Positions 11,710 to 22,280 of a stretch of DNA of 64,000 nucleotides are shown here, in pieces; position 1 is the stretch's first letter; every line of letters begins with the position of its first letter. Where the stretch lies: contig JAOCPU010000001.1 in NCBI GenBank assembly GCA_035772785.1, positions 1-64,000 of the forward strand, written 5' to 3'. Under the pieces are notes generated by a model that was not told the origin of the DNA, did no database searches, and was given only the letters and a program-made list of their open reading frames with translations. The translations under genes and the position numbers were made by a program. The stretch comes from Phlebiopsis flavidoalba. Its lineage: Eukaryota; Basidiomycota; Agaricomycetes; Polyporales; Phanerochaetaceae.

Positions 11710-14700
11710 ATGCTAGAGACTTGGAGGCGAGCATGCCTTCAGGTAATTGTCAAACATCATCATCCCACTAGGCAGTCTCTGCGACTCTTCAGTTCAAATG
11801 TTCCCGTTTCGTTTTACGCTACGGGACGTGCGCCGAACACGGTGGTCAACATGGAGGATTTTCCATGCGAACTGATTAGGTGCGCTCACAGAAGATCACA
11901 CTAATAGATATCTAAGGCTCTCCGCAGAAACTTTTCGATCATTGCTCACATTGGTGTGTGGGCCATTGCGTCTAGGATGCTCGCGGAGGCTCTAATCAAG
12001 TGCACATAGATCGACGGAAAGTCTACACTCGCCGACCGGTAAGTAAACCTTGCTTACAAATCTCAGACAATATCAATGTTTACACTGTGAACAGACTGCT
12101 TGAGGTTTGTTCAACCACGTATGAAGGCGAATTTATGGATACTTACTTTCGTGCTAGCTCACAGGTACTATACAGAAGAAGGAGAAGGGTATGAACAAGC
12201 AGGTCTTAGGACAAGCTCAAGGTGGAGCGTGAGAGGGGTATCACAGGTCTGTACAATTTTCAAAGTCGATATTCGTCGCTCATATTTGATTAGTGAAGGC
12301 TCAAACAGCAAGGTCAGATTGGCTCATCTAACATCTGTTCAGTTCACAAACCCATGTCCCGCCTAGCATGATACATCCTCATTCTGGGAAAAATTACTTG
12401 TTGAACCTAATTGATACCCCGGTACGAATGCCCAACTGCACACCGTCACCTCCGACTAAGACTGGTTCCAGGGTCACGTTTGACTTTGCTTGGGAAGTGT
12501 CTCGCTCGCTCGCGGCGTGCCAGGGCGCTCTGTCTCTTGGTTGATGCTTTCCCAAGGAGTTCAGGCACAGTCTCTCTCAGTCTTCCATGCGGCACGCGAA
12601 CGAGGCTTGAAGATTATTCCGTTTTGAATAAAGCACGTACAGGCCGGACTCCCATGGGTGTACCCGTAATTAATTTCTCAAATAGATTGACCTCCCCGCT
12701 GCCCATCCCGAGATCGTGCGCAGCACAAATGCAGTCCACCCTTCGGCATTAACCCAGATGACGTGCTGAAGATTTCTGCCAAGAGCGGAAAGGGAGTGGA
12801 AAGCGTTCTACAAGCCATCATCGATCGGATACCTCCGCCTTCGGGCAAAGTTGAAGATCCTTTGAAGGCATTTCTGTTCGATTCTTCGTGAGCTCTTCAT
12901 TGCCTATGTGATCGCTAATATCCCTTACCATGTAGCGAGTCAGGTACGATAAGTACCGGGGTGTCATCTCTCTGGTTAGCATTCAAGGGGGTGTCCTCAA
13001 GAAAGGTAATTTCTTGTGTGCCATATAAACTTCTCTCAAGTCATAATCCCTCTCAAGGCGATAAGATCACGTCGTGCCATACGCGCAAAAAATACGATGT
13101 TGTCGACCTAGGTATCATGCATCCTGAAGAAACTTCCACTACCTCCCTGCGCCCAGGTCAGGTAGGATTTGTAGCATGTAACATGAAAGAATCCTCAGAG
13201 GGTAAGTCATTTCCAGCCCTCTGGCACATTTGCCTGACATCACGCCAGCGCACATCGGCGATACATTGCATCGTGTGGGGAGTACCCGTGGACGCCCATG
13301 CCAGGATTCAAACCGGCAAAGGCAATGGTATGCCCGCTGTGACTCCCATCCGCTATGCTCCAGCCGCCTTACTCTCCTGGGTCAGGTGTATGCGGGGGTT
13401 TTACCCGATTAACAGCAGTGTGTATTTCCCCAAGCTTGAGGAGTCAATCAAGCGGGTGCGTACGGAATACTCCCCGACCCGAGGTGTATTGACCAAGGCG
13501 TTTTAGCTTACCCTAACGGACCGTAGCGTAGAATACATGCGCGAATCCTCGTCCGCTCTTGGCCAAGGATGTCGTTTGGGTTTCCTCGGCTCACTCCACA
13601 TGGACGTATTCCGTCAAAGGTTGGAAGATGGACATAGAATACAACGCAAACGTCATTGTGACAGCTCCAACCGTGCCCTACAAGGGTGAGTGAAATCGAC
13701 GTCCCCAAGAGCAAGAGCTCATGTTTTTGGTTAGTCGTATGGAACGACGGGAAGGAGACATACATCAGTAACCCTACTGACTTCCCAGAGCCGGGTGATA
13801 AGAACTCATGGAAAGTCAAGGAGATCCAAGCCAAAGCCCGTTTGTGAAAGCAACCATTATTGTCCCACAAGGCATGCTTCTTCATGATTGATCATGTTCC
13901 AGGTCTGAAGAGTCCACATCTAGACTACCTCGGCGAGATGATGGACCTTTGTTTCAAGCATCGAGCCGACGAGCTAGATCATCGTTATCTGGATGCTTCG
14001 GGTAACTTGGACGCACGTATTATGCTCACATGTACTATCCCGCTTGGCGAGATTGTTACGGACTTCTTCGATAAACTCAAGAGCAGGAGCTCGGGTTTCG
14101 CGAGTTTTGAGTGAGTCCCTTTTTGCGGATTCTTATGTATGTGCGAACCTGAAATCTCCACAGTTACGAGGATGCCGGATACAAAGCCAGCCAGCTCTCT
14201 AAGGTAATAATTCAAGCTACCCAACAGTCCAGAACATATCTGACATCCTGCCAGATGACATTCCTGCTCAACGGCAAGCCTGTGGATCGCTCTCGCGCTT
14301 ATCATGCACAAGTCGGCAGAAGCAGAACAGGAAGTAGGGTCGCGCATGGGTCAAGAAACTTCGTACGTGAAGCCTATTCTAAGGATGTGTGAAATGCTGA
14401 TCGCCGTGTCCTAGACGAGGTTATACCGCGTCAATTGTTCGAAGTGCCCATCAAGCGGCAGTCGGAAAGAAGATCATCGCTCGGGAGACCCTCTCGGCGA
14501 TGCGGGCAGATGTCACGGCGGGACTCTACGGAGGTAAGTTTCATGCATCACGAGCCAAACATTCTGACTCAAGGTGTTTCGCGCGAAGGACACTACGAGC
14601 GGAAGCTGAAGCACCTGAACAACCAAAAGGAGAGCAAAAAGCTCATGAAGAAGGTTGGCACGGTCGAACTGCCTCAAGAGGCATTCTTCAGTCTGCTCAA

Positions 14701-14713
14701 GACAAAATCGTAG
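11710..14713 (+). CDS. GUF1: Mitochondrial translation factor GUF1 (LepA/EF4 family GTPase)
   Basis: GTPase that binds mitochondrial ribosomes and back-translocates or stabilises them under stress. Exon 1 ([11 protein letters not shown]) and the following Arg/Ser-rich segment look like a mitochondrial presequence. The G domain follows: EDFPCELIR, then the G1 P-loop [13 protein letters not shown] split by an intron that ends just before the second base of the Asp codon (acceptor near 12009) and carrying one extra g at 12013; [16 protein letters not shown] (about 12195-12235); NLIDTP/GHVDF (12396-12480, split by an intron); LLVDA; NKI region; [18 protein letters not shown] (12755-12800). Later LepA domains are very clear: [22 protein letters not shown] (13146-13195), [22 protein letters not shown], a domain IV/EF-G-V region with [20 protein letters not shown] (13948-14010), the LepA C-terminal domain with [20 protein letters not shown] and a stop at 14713. 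Near full family length (about 650 aa) with roughly ten introns and many one-base indels. Confidence 0.93.
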
Positions 14714-14914
14714 ACGTACAGTACTCTAATATAATTACACTGATATTTTGGTTTATCGAGCTTGTCCCTAAGTCATCACCTCATACAGCGCCTACGCCCT
14801 GCAATTCCCCATCCTCCGCATCGCCGAATACTCTCGCAGAACATCATTGACGGGCCCGCTAGTGAAGTGTTCATTGATGCAACTATCTTTCAATTGACTT
14901 CAAGAGACTTGGGT

Positions 14915-16356
14915 TCAGAGGTCATGGTCCTCGTCGTCATATGTCTCTTTAATGAGCCTATGACGGACATGCTTATCAGTGCCAGCGTATTGAACGTTTG
15001 GTCTCAATACACACCGATAGACTGATGACGGTGGATGATCACCACTGCGAAATTAATCAACATACGCCGCAATGGTGATAAATCAAGAAACACTTACTCG
15101 TTTGTGATGAATACGTCCACCATCTCTGGGCCGACGTAGTCGTAGTAAGGATTCAAGACTTCAACCTTGTCGACGAGATTGCCTTCTTCGAACCCGAGTA
15201 CGCTACTTGGGTCGGCAAAGTCGAGTGCGCCAAATTCGTTGTAGAGATTCCAAAGCGGCGTTAGCTTAAACTGCCCCGGCGCACACCACCACCGGTGTAC
15301 TATGTACGCGCGCAGCGGTTGCAGCAAGGAGAGACCCAGTAATGGCAAACATGCCACCATTTGCAAGGATAGCATGTGCGCCGAGAATCACTTTCGTGAC
15401 ACGGGACATGATGGCGTATATTGAGGAGTCGGGCACGAGGAATGTAGATATGCCAGCCGATGATAGAGCTTTGGCCATCGTGTGACCGCTATATCTGAGG
15501 GGAGCGTTGGTCGGATGCAAGTAAAGGGTACAGGTCTACTCACGATGGGCCAGTCTCAGCAACGATCACAGTGTAATTTCTGTAATGACCTGCTGATTTG
15601 AGAAAAGATTCTACTGTCTTTGAGTGACCGATGGTGAGGATGATTTCGCTGATAAACGAATTATAACCTTGGACGTAAGCAGAGTTGAGGTGAACGCACT
15701 CTGGATGAATGTGGTCTTTCGCTGATTTGGATATATTGTCATACACTGTTTCCAATTCGTCTAATACGTCCTGTATTGCTTCCATAAGGACAGGCTTCAA
15801 CGTCCTCGCGAATGAGTCTGGGTCACTAGGGTCATTTTTCCTTCAGATTAATCGTGGCCTCGGACTTGACGGTGGTAGTCTTCTTGCGTATTTGGCCCTG
15901 AAGTATAAAGTTCGAAATAGACAGGTCCATTTTCTTTTCTCTTCTTTCCATTCGACTTGGACGCCGAATTGTATTCCTCGCGTATGTGATGCAGAATCTT
16001 GCGAACGGTATTCCCCACGGAGTGCTCTGTGTAGGCGGTTAAGATCACTGGGGAGAGTCATAGGTTGCGTACGCACCCTTAGGCTGGGCCTCCACTAGTC
16101 TCCTCCCAAACACTGACCGTATCAGACTAACGAGCTGGTCGATGTTGGAGAATCGGGCTTTAGATACCACTTGTCGTAACACGCGTAGAGTCTCCAGTGC
16201 CCGCTTCACGCGAACCGACTACCTGTCTAGCATTCTTTTAAATGAGATACAATACAATTGCGCTATGAAACTAGCTCACCTCCTGCGAAGTTTAGAGACC
16301 AGAACCTCCACGGATCGGTGGCTTGCGGCCGCATTGGCGCTTTTCTGGGGGAGCAT
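14915..16356 (-). CDS. GCD7: Translation initiation factor eIF2B subunit beta (GCD7)
   Basis: Regulatory subunit of the guanine-nucleotide exchange factor that recharges eIF2 with GTP. Minus-strand reading: start ATG at 16354-16356 (MLPQKSANAAA), SVEVLVSKLRR up to an intron donor, RALETLRVLRQVVSKARFS, DQLVSLIRSVFGRRLVEAQP (16136-16080), HSVGNTVRKILHHIREEYNS (about 16020-15965), MKPVLMEAIQDVLDELETVY (15800-15741), EIILTIGHSKTVESFLK, HYRNYTVIVAETGPS, then after an intron SGHTMAKALSSAGISTFLVP, DSSIYAIMSRVTKVILGAHA, NGGMFAITGSLLAATAARVH, FKLTPLWNLYNEF and a C-terminal LIKETYDDEDHDL ending with TGA at 14915-14917. These are the family's signature blocks in order. One visible error is an extra G in VCAGQF near 15275. 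It is convergent with GUF1. Confidence 0.93.
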
Positions 16357-16856
16357 CTTGAGATTGGATTTGGTATAGAGGAATCTGGTAGTCTGAACAA
16401 ACATCATTGTAGGCTGAGGTGTGCTCTGCTAGAGTTAAATTGGGCGTTTCTTACCACGTAAAATCAAGGTAGTGTAAGTGTGCAAGTGAAGCTCGGGCGC
16501 CGCCAAGCATTCGCATAATCTCAGGAGAGATCTGGCGAGTCACGTTTATCCACGTGGTTATCTTATCTTCCACCCCTAGTCAATTTAACATGGTCAAAGT
16601 TCGACTCAACATTTATCACGCTAACTTCACTGACCCGTGCCCTTCGAATTGCGCGTAGTATTGCGCGAAATCTCGTCTATGGAGATGTAGCGCCTGGATG
16701 CTAAGGGGGGTGTGACCGTCGGTGGATGCAGAGACGTGGTGAAAATGATATTTCTTGTCATAAGTTTTATGTAGCGTTATAGGTCTCAGTCGTAAATGTC
16801 CGAAGACTAGAGCTACTACGGCCTTCTGTGAGTTTTTCATGATTGCTTGCTACGTA

Positions 16857-18052
16857 TCAAGCAGAGAATTGAACCACCAGAGTCTCTTTCACTTTAGCCC
16901 GCTCCTTGCCCAAGTAACGGATCGTGTCGAAGCTCCATTCTATGTTCCCTATCACCCAGCATTCCATCCCGTTGAAGTATTCCCTGACCATGCTTACACT
17001 TAGCCAATTTGGATCGGTAGCTAAAATACCACCTACTGGACAGCGCGGTCTACCTCCTTGTCAAATGAGGGAATGCTGGTCTTCCCTGCCTCGAACGTGT
17101 CGACGAGGTGCTTGAAATGTGTTCCCACGTGATCAGACGCTTCTTGTAGCGTCATTCCCTTTTCCTTTTGCAAAATGGACAAAATATTGTTGTCCGCAAG
17201 ACCCCTCTCAGCTTCAACTTTGTAAGAGTAAACGTCCTATGAGGCGATGGAAGGAGGATAAATTGATGTCAGTGACGATATCGATACGAGCATCCGACAT
17301 GCGAGTACTGACATTTGCCCAGGCGATCATATCCACCGCGGCGTTATACATCTCCGTGAACACAGGGTGATGATAGACCTCGTCCGGAAGATCAACTCCA
17401 AATAGATATCCGAAGAGTTGGAAGCTAAGCGACGCGCCACTATTTTCGCGCCGTGTGGCGTCGTAAGAATCTAGGTCCAATATGGTTCTGTCTTCACGCA
17501 ACTCTGCTTCTTCCGTAACAGCGTCGAGATACATCCTCATGGAATGTACAAAACGTTGGGTAGTAGCGGGCCTCGTGTATGGAAAAAACCGTCGGGTAAA
17601 GCTACTCATTGCCATGAGTGTAAGACCGCATTGAAAACGGGGCTCAGGCTCACTCTTTTAATCATACTACAGAGCACCGTGCCATCGTCGAATGTGTCGT
17701 CTTCCATGGCGTGCATGACCCGTGGCAGCAGTGGCGCTAGCTCCCCTCCCGCTCTGGCCGTCGCTAATTTCGTCAATGACAAACGTGATGTTTAGGAAGT
17801 CACAGCAGATACGGAGATCTGATCGCATCCAGCGTATGGCCAAACCCACGCCGCTAACAGCTCGCATGGGAAGCCTTTTTGTTTAAAAAATGCGAGCCTC
17901 TCTGTCGAGCTTACAGCGTCAGGTGCGAAGCTTAGTACCCATTCAGAGGCCGCTGTTGATGCGCTGTCGTAGTGTGGGTTGAAAGTCGGCTTCCATGGAC
18001 AAATTGAGTGGAGGTCCGGGAGACGATAGCTTTTGGGCGGGGAAGACGACAT
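16857..18052 (-). CDS. Sesquiterpene synthase 1 (class I terpene cyclase)
   Basis: Cytosolic class I cyclase that ionises farnesyl diphosphate with Mg2+ and cyclises it to a sesquiterpene. Minus-strand reading: MSSSPPKSYRLPDL start at 18052, FNPHYDSASTAASEWVLSF, then the aspartate-rich motif FVIDEISD (near 17785, D(E)xxD type), FLDAVTEEAELRE-type region, LFGYLFGVDLPDEVYHHPVF (about 17410-17350), AAVDMIAWAN, an intron, then DVYSYKVEAERG completing the NSE motif NDxxSxxxE. The C-terminus reads NNILSILQKEKGMTLQEASD (about 17200-17140), HVGTHFKHLVDTFEAG, NWLSVSMVREYFNGM, MEWSFDTIRYLG and stops at 16857-16859. All catalytic elements are present, so function is likely if the indels are sequencing errors. 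It resembles the basidiomycete Cop/Omp-type synthases; product unknown. Downstream of it lies eIF2B beta on the same strand. Confidence 0.92.
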
Positions 18053-18120
18053 AGTGAGTAAGGCTCTGGGCAGAGATGGGCTCCGGGTCAATTGGATAGA
18101 TTATTGACAACCCCCCCAAG

Positions 18121-18127
18121 TTATATA
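18121..18127 (-). promoter_or_regulatory. TATA-like box of sesquiterpene synthase 1
   Basis: The minus strand reads TATATAA about 70 bases upstream of the ATG at 18052. Spacing is typical of fungal TATA promoters with a short 5' UTR. Confidence 0.55.
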
Positions 18128-19855
18128 CTGGTTCATGGCAAAGGAGCGGCGCCGCATTTCACAGATCTGAGGAGGGCGGCGACAGGCACAGGCAAGCAAA
18201 ATCAGATCTTGTAAGAGAAGTTGAGTCGGTAGCAATGCCAACCGAGACGTGAAAATTCATCTTCACGCCATCGACCGCTGAAGACGGTGATCGGGATTTC
18301 ATGAAGGCATGTCGATATTGCCACGAGAATAGTAATAAGTTGGCCAACTCTCATACGCATAACTGGAAGCTTTTGGTAGGAAGGTACCTAATATATGTGT
18401 CCGCACGGAGTGTTGTCCAAGATGGACGCTTATTGAAATTCACCTGTGGTCACGCGGAACTCGATTCAGTCAAAACGCAGGCGGGGATAAATACGGCTAC
18501 CACTAATGATTTAAGGGCCAACAACAATCCAATTGGGCCTCCGTTGGTTTACGGGCATAGGCACCACCATTGTCAGGGCCCAGGTGGCGTCACGGAGCTA
18601 GAGGCACGGCGTTTCACTTATTCGTCCGGCTCGAATTAAAGCACACTGAAGTCCGTCTTGATCTGCTCTCATACTAGGCAATTGGAAGTCGACTTCTCCT
18701 CATAGACGTTCAAGCGAGCAAAACCATTTGTACAACGCATCTGTCCTGTCTCTAGTCCACGTTGTGATCTCGTGTGCCCGTAGTGCACTGTCAATCAACG
18801 CCCATCTGAACAATTCGCATTAAAAACGAACACTTGGCCCCACCGATCATGAACGCCTCCTCAGCGGTAGATGCAGCTTCTGACCTTCTCCAGCCGCGAG
18901 CGGGAGACATTGAAACAAAAAAACACCCCAGTGCCGTAAGAGATTGCCCCTGTAGTTTAGGAATTTCAACGTCCTTGTAGCGACAACGATGTTCTTCGCT
19001 GCGTGGGGGCGGCGCGCACAAAACGCCGAGAAACCCGAAAGGGTAACGACACGAACACTATCAAGCTGTTAAGCAGTACTGTCTCGCTCATTGTCTCGAA
19101 CCAAGTGTCGTCTTTCCCAAGTCTGGCCACTTTTGCAAATGGATCAGTAGTAGACTACTGCTTCTGGTCGAGATGAGTCATGTGCTACAACATACATCTA
19201 ATTTTCGCGCGGCGGGTCATGGAGATAGGATGGGGGAAAGCATGCCGATTGTTTCATGGGGTTACAGACCAGTGTGAAGTTGAAGGAGAAGCAATGTATA
19301 AGTATAGAAAAAACACGCACGGGAAAAGAATAAAAAGAAAAAAAAGGGGCCAATACGCATAGAAGTGAAAAGATGCCAACCTCAAGAAATTGTCAGACGG
19401 CAAGTGCAAGTAATTATACCCATCACTGGGGTCCCATCATGAGTAATCTTGAACCCCTCTCCGTCCATGTATTGAAGAACCAGCGCCTCCAATTATCCGA
19501 GCTCCTATTTTCATTTTCCCCGTCCCCGAATACCAGCCTCGGCAATTCATGAAGGTTTTTTTCATTGATGAACAACGGAGTTTATCTTGTGTTCTGAATC
19601 CTGAGCACGGATCCGGTGGGGGGACGGAGGGAGGAGTTGGATATCGAAGCGGCGACAGCAAGAGGTCGAAGAAGGATTGATGCATGGATGGTGTGGGAGT
19701 GGGGCGGGTGAGCAGAGATAAAGGACAGGCTAAGAATCCAGCAAAACCCGAGCTTGAGCAACGAAACGGTTAGTGTATGAACGGAGTGAGGCGCCATGAG
19801 ATAGCACTGAAAGGCATGGGGGAAGAGAAGGGGCCGGAGAGGCGGTGCGGGGAGG
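18128..19855. other. Intergenic stretch without a recognised gene
   Basis: Only short overlapping ORFs are present, without recognisable motifs. A purine-rich patch with A runs lies at 19300-19350. The last part (about 19440-19855) lies downstream of the first G-gamma gene and probably includes its 3' untranslated region. Confidence 0.35.
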
Positions 19856-19859
19856 CCGA

Positions 19860-20461
19860 TCATGTGTATCGTACAACATCTCGCCCTTTCCGCCCCCTTG
19901 CGATTGAGGTAAGGATCTTCATTCCGTGCGACTGGTCCCCCATACTGACGGTACCTGGTGAAGGAAACGAACGTTAGTACATGTCGGCAGGTGCACAGCA
20001 TATCAATAATAGAGGGTGTAATCAATAAATTGGCCAATCCACGAAGATTGTAGAAGCCGAACGTAGAGAAGTAGAGTAATTGGAGGGGGTGGGACGGCAT
20101 CAAAGTCAAGGTACTCACTAGATTGTCCTTCGTAGGTTTGCACAATACCGTATAAGGCTTACACGGCGCGAATACGGTGTCAAGTCAGGACCAGCGGGCA
20201 AGGGTCAACAGGGGCAAAGTCCAGTGAAGACGTCGGTGGAGACCAGGTGTGATGACAAGGTAGTGGAAGTGACAGGACAGAATGAATTCGTCAGCTCCGC
20301 AGACCTATAGATTTCCCAGGCAGTGTCACATACCTTGCACTGGCCTCGCTGACTCGTATTCTCGGTCGCGCCAAATCCTCTCGCAAACCGCTGGTTGTGC
20401 TCTATGTCAACCTCCTCAGCTTCAGTTCTGACATTGATTGCTTGTGTGGGCGGGAATTCAT
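19860..20461 (-). CDS. Heterotrimeric G-protein gamma subunit, copy 1
   Basis: Small prenylated partner of the G-beta subunit at the plasma membrane, used in pheromone and nutrient sensing (Ste18 and Cryptococcus Gpg1/Gpg2 class). Minus-strand reading: start MNSRPHKQSMSELKLRRL (20461-20407), then EHNQR, and in shifted frames REDLARPRIRVSEASAS up to a gtatgt donor near 20335. A second exon reads LIRYCKPTKDNLV (about 20163-20122) and runs into a gtgagt donor. The third exon begins at the cag/GTACCG junction near 19955 and reads PSVWGPVARNEDPYLNRKG followed by ERARCCTI, close to the expected CaaX box. The exact last residues and stop near 19860 are blurred by a small indel. Exon structure matches copy 2. 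Sequence identity to copy 2 is high in exon 1 and low at the tail. Confidence 0.85.
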
Positions 20462-21651
20462 AGTGGGTTGTACGCGTGGGCGCCGATTCGACTGGCGAGT
20501 CTAGGGAGGACGGACTCCAACGGTGTGGGTGGTTGTGTATGGCGAGAGCGAACGAATGGGTTGTACACTTCAACTGGAGGTGTCCGGAGCGCGAAAGGGG
20601 GGTGCGACGACGAGAGCGGCGAGGTCGGGGAAGAAGGGCAAAGCGCTGGCGATCAGGGACGGCTCGAAGGGGGAAGCTAGGCACAATTAGGCTCACGAGT
20701 GGTTAGGTAAGGCACGACGAGGCTGGCGACGGGGACGAGAAGGTAGGTGGATGCCAGGGAGGGTCGAAGCAAACGGGGGGTTGTCGTGCGATTCCAGACG
20801 GCCTGTGCTGAGAGTGCGACCAGGCAAGACAACAAGATACAGTTTTCCCTCGCTGCCAGGCGCCAACAATTCCAGAATGAGACACAAGGTCATCAGCAGT
20901 TATAACAAGGAACTTACGGAGGGAAAGCAAAAAGATAAAAAGTAAAGAGATACAGAGAAGGGAATGGAGATGGTGGGGACGGTGCTGAAGGGCAGCAGGT
21001 GAACGTCGTCGTCGTCGTCGAACCGGCGATGTCCAATGTCACCCAACTTTGATGCATCAGTCGCTCAGGCACGTGAGTCCGCATTGGCGAGGCGGCCCCG
21101 TACACTCGGGGCTAGCCGGAAAGTGCGAAATTGGCTCGGGCGAGACGTTCCATCCAAAAAATTAGGTACATTGCAAACACAAATCCTAGGATAAACAAGA
21201 GTGGAGAGGACGCACGCTACGGTTTGGGGGAATGAGGGATCCCTACACGGCAGACAAGGTAATGTACCACGGAAGAGTTACTTATAATGTCCTCGGGACT
21301 GTCAAAGCAGGAAAACAAGAGCCCATGGAGGATGACTACGGACCAATATGATTATAAAGTACGGAATGCTTGACGAGCGTGGCATTGGAGAAAACGAGTG
21401 GAAGGGTTTACGCGCGCGCGACGGAGAACGGAAGGTCGGCGTGGTGGGTGTTTCACCGGTAGGAGGCGGTGGTAGCAGCTAGGATGACGCCCAGGAGGGC
21501 GGTGACCGATGCGCGGAGGACGGTGAGGCGTGTATATCGATTCGAGCCTCGATGTGACGGGCGCCGCCGTTTGTTTTTCTTCATCCATGTAAAAGGTATC
21601 TCGCGAAAAACAAGGGTATGCTGGGTCGGATCTCGAAGAGCAACCACTGAA
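20462..21651. other. Spacer between the two G-gamma genes
   Basis: About 1.2 kb upstream of G-gamma copy 1 and downstream of copy 2. It is G-rich on the plus strand (C-rich on the minus strand) and holds a short gtc trinucleotide repeat at about 21005-21020. ORFs here are compositional and have no recognised motif. It probably contains the copy 1 promoter and long 5' untranslated region. Confidence 0.4.
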
Positions 21652-22015
21652 TCACATAATGATACATTTGCAGCCTTCAGCCGCTTGTGGTGCATAGGGG
21701 TCCTCTGCCTTGCTAACAGGTCCCCAGACGGACGGAAGCTGACAAGGTTCAGACGATCAGTTCGGAGCAACGATGGTAGGCATCCCATCTGACGCGTACC
21801 AAGTAGTCCTTCGTCGACGTTTGCAGTAGCGAATCAGACTAACCCATAGTGCTCAGCTTCGAAGACGCGTGCGAATCTTAGATGACTTACCTCGAGCTCG
21901 CTTCGCTGACCTTTATCCTTGCCTGTTCAAATCCTCTCTCAACCGCTGGTTATGCTCTGCCAGGCGGCGCAGCTTCAATTCGCTCATGGACTGCTTGTGT
22001 GGGGCGCGCGTTCAT
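21652..22015 (-). CDS. Heterotrimeric G-protein gamma subunit, copy 2
   Basis: Second gamma subunit gene in the same orientation. Exon 1 starts at 22015 and reads MNAR, then (after one extra C near 22003) PHKQSMSELKLRRLAEHNQR and LRED, RIKVSEASS, ending at a gtaagt donor near 21890. Exon 2 reads LIRYCK..TKDYLV (about 21843-21803) and runs into a gtacgc donor. Exon 3 is clean: PSVWGPVSKAEDPYAP followed by EGCKCIIM and a TGA at 21652-21654. CIIM is a proper CaaX box for prenylation, so the C-terminus is intact. The protein is about 85-90 aa, the usual size for fungal gamma subunits. The start codon is 266 bases from the divergent coiled-coil gene. Confidence 0.9.
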
Positions 22016-22280
22016 GTTGACGAGATGCCGTAAAGTGATGGGGAGGGAGAGTAAAGGCCGAAGAGGATGAGAAGGAATGTGGTGCGCGAGGCTGTGTTAA
22101 AAACGCAGAGCTGGATGAAAAGAGAAACGAGCGACGCTGAAAACCGAGTCCCAATATTCTCTAGTGGCAGCGAACGAGCACGCCATAACAACCCACGATA
22201 AAGATGGTGCGAGAAAGAGTGCACGGAAGCAATAAGCTACAGAAGTGAAGCTATTCAAAGCAAATCGCTTACCTAGGACG
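22016..22280. promoter_or_regulatory. Divergent spacer between G-gamma copy 2 and the coiled-coil gene
   Basis: About 265 bases lie between the G-gamma start on the minus strand and the proposed ATG of the next gene on the plus strand. No clear TATA box is seen. The layout suggests a shared promoter, but the start of the plus-strand gene is uncertain. Confidence 0.35.

Noticed and set aside
19582..20145. 187-codon minus-strand ORF as a separate protein
   Set aside because: It covers G-gamma copy 1 exons 2-3, the intron between them and the 3' flank in one chance frame.
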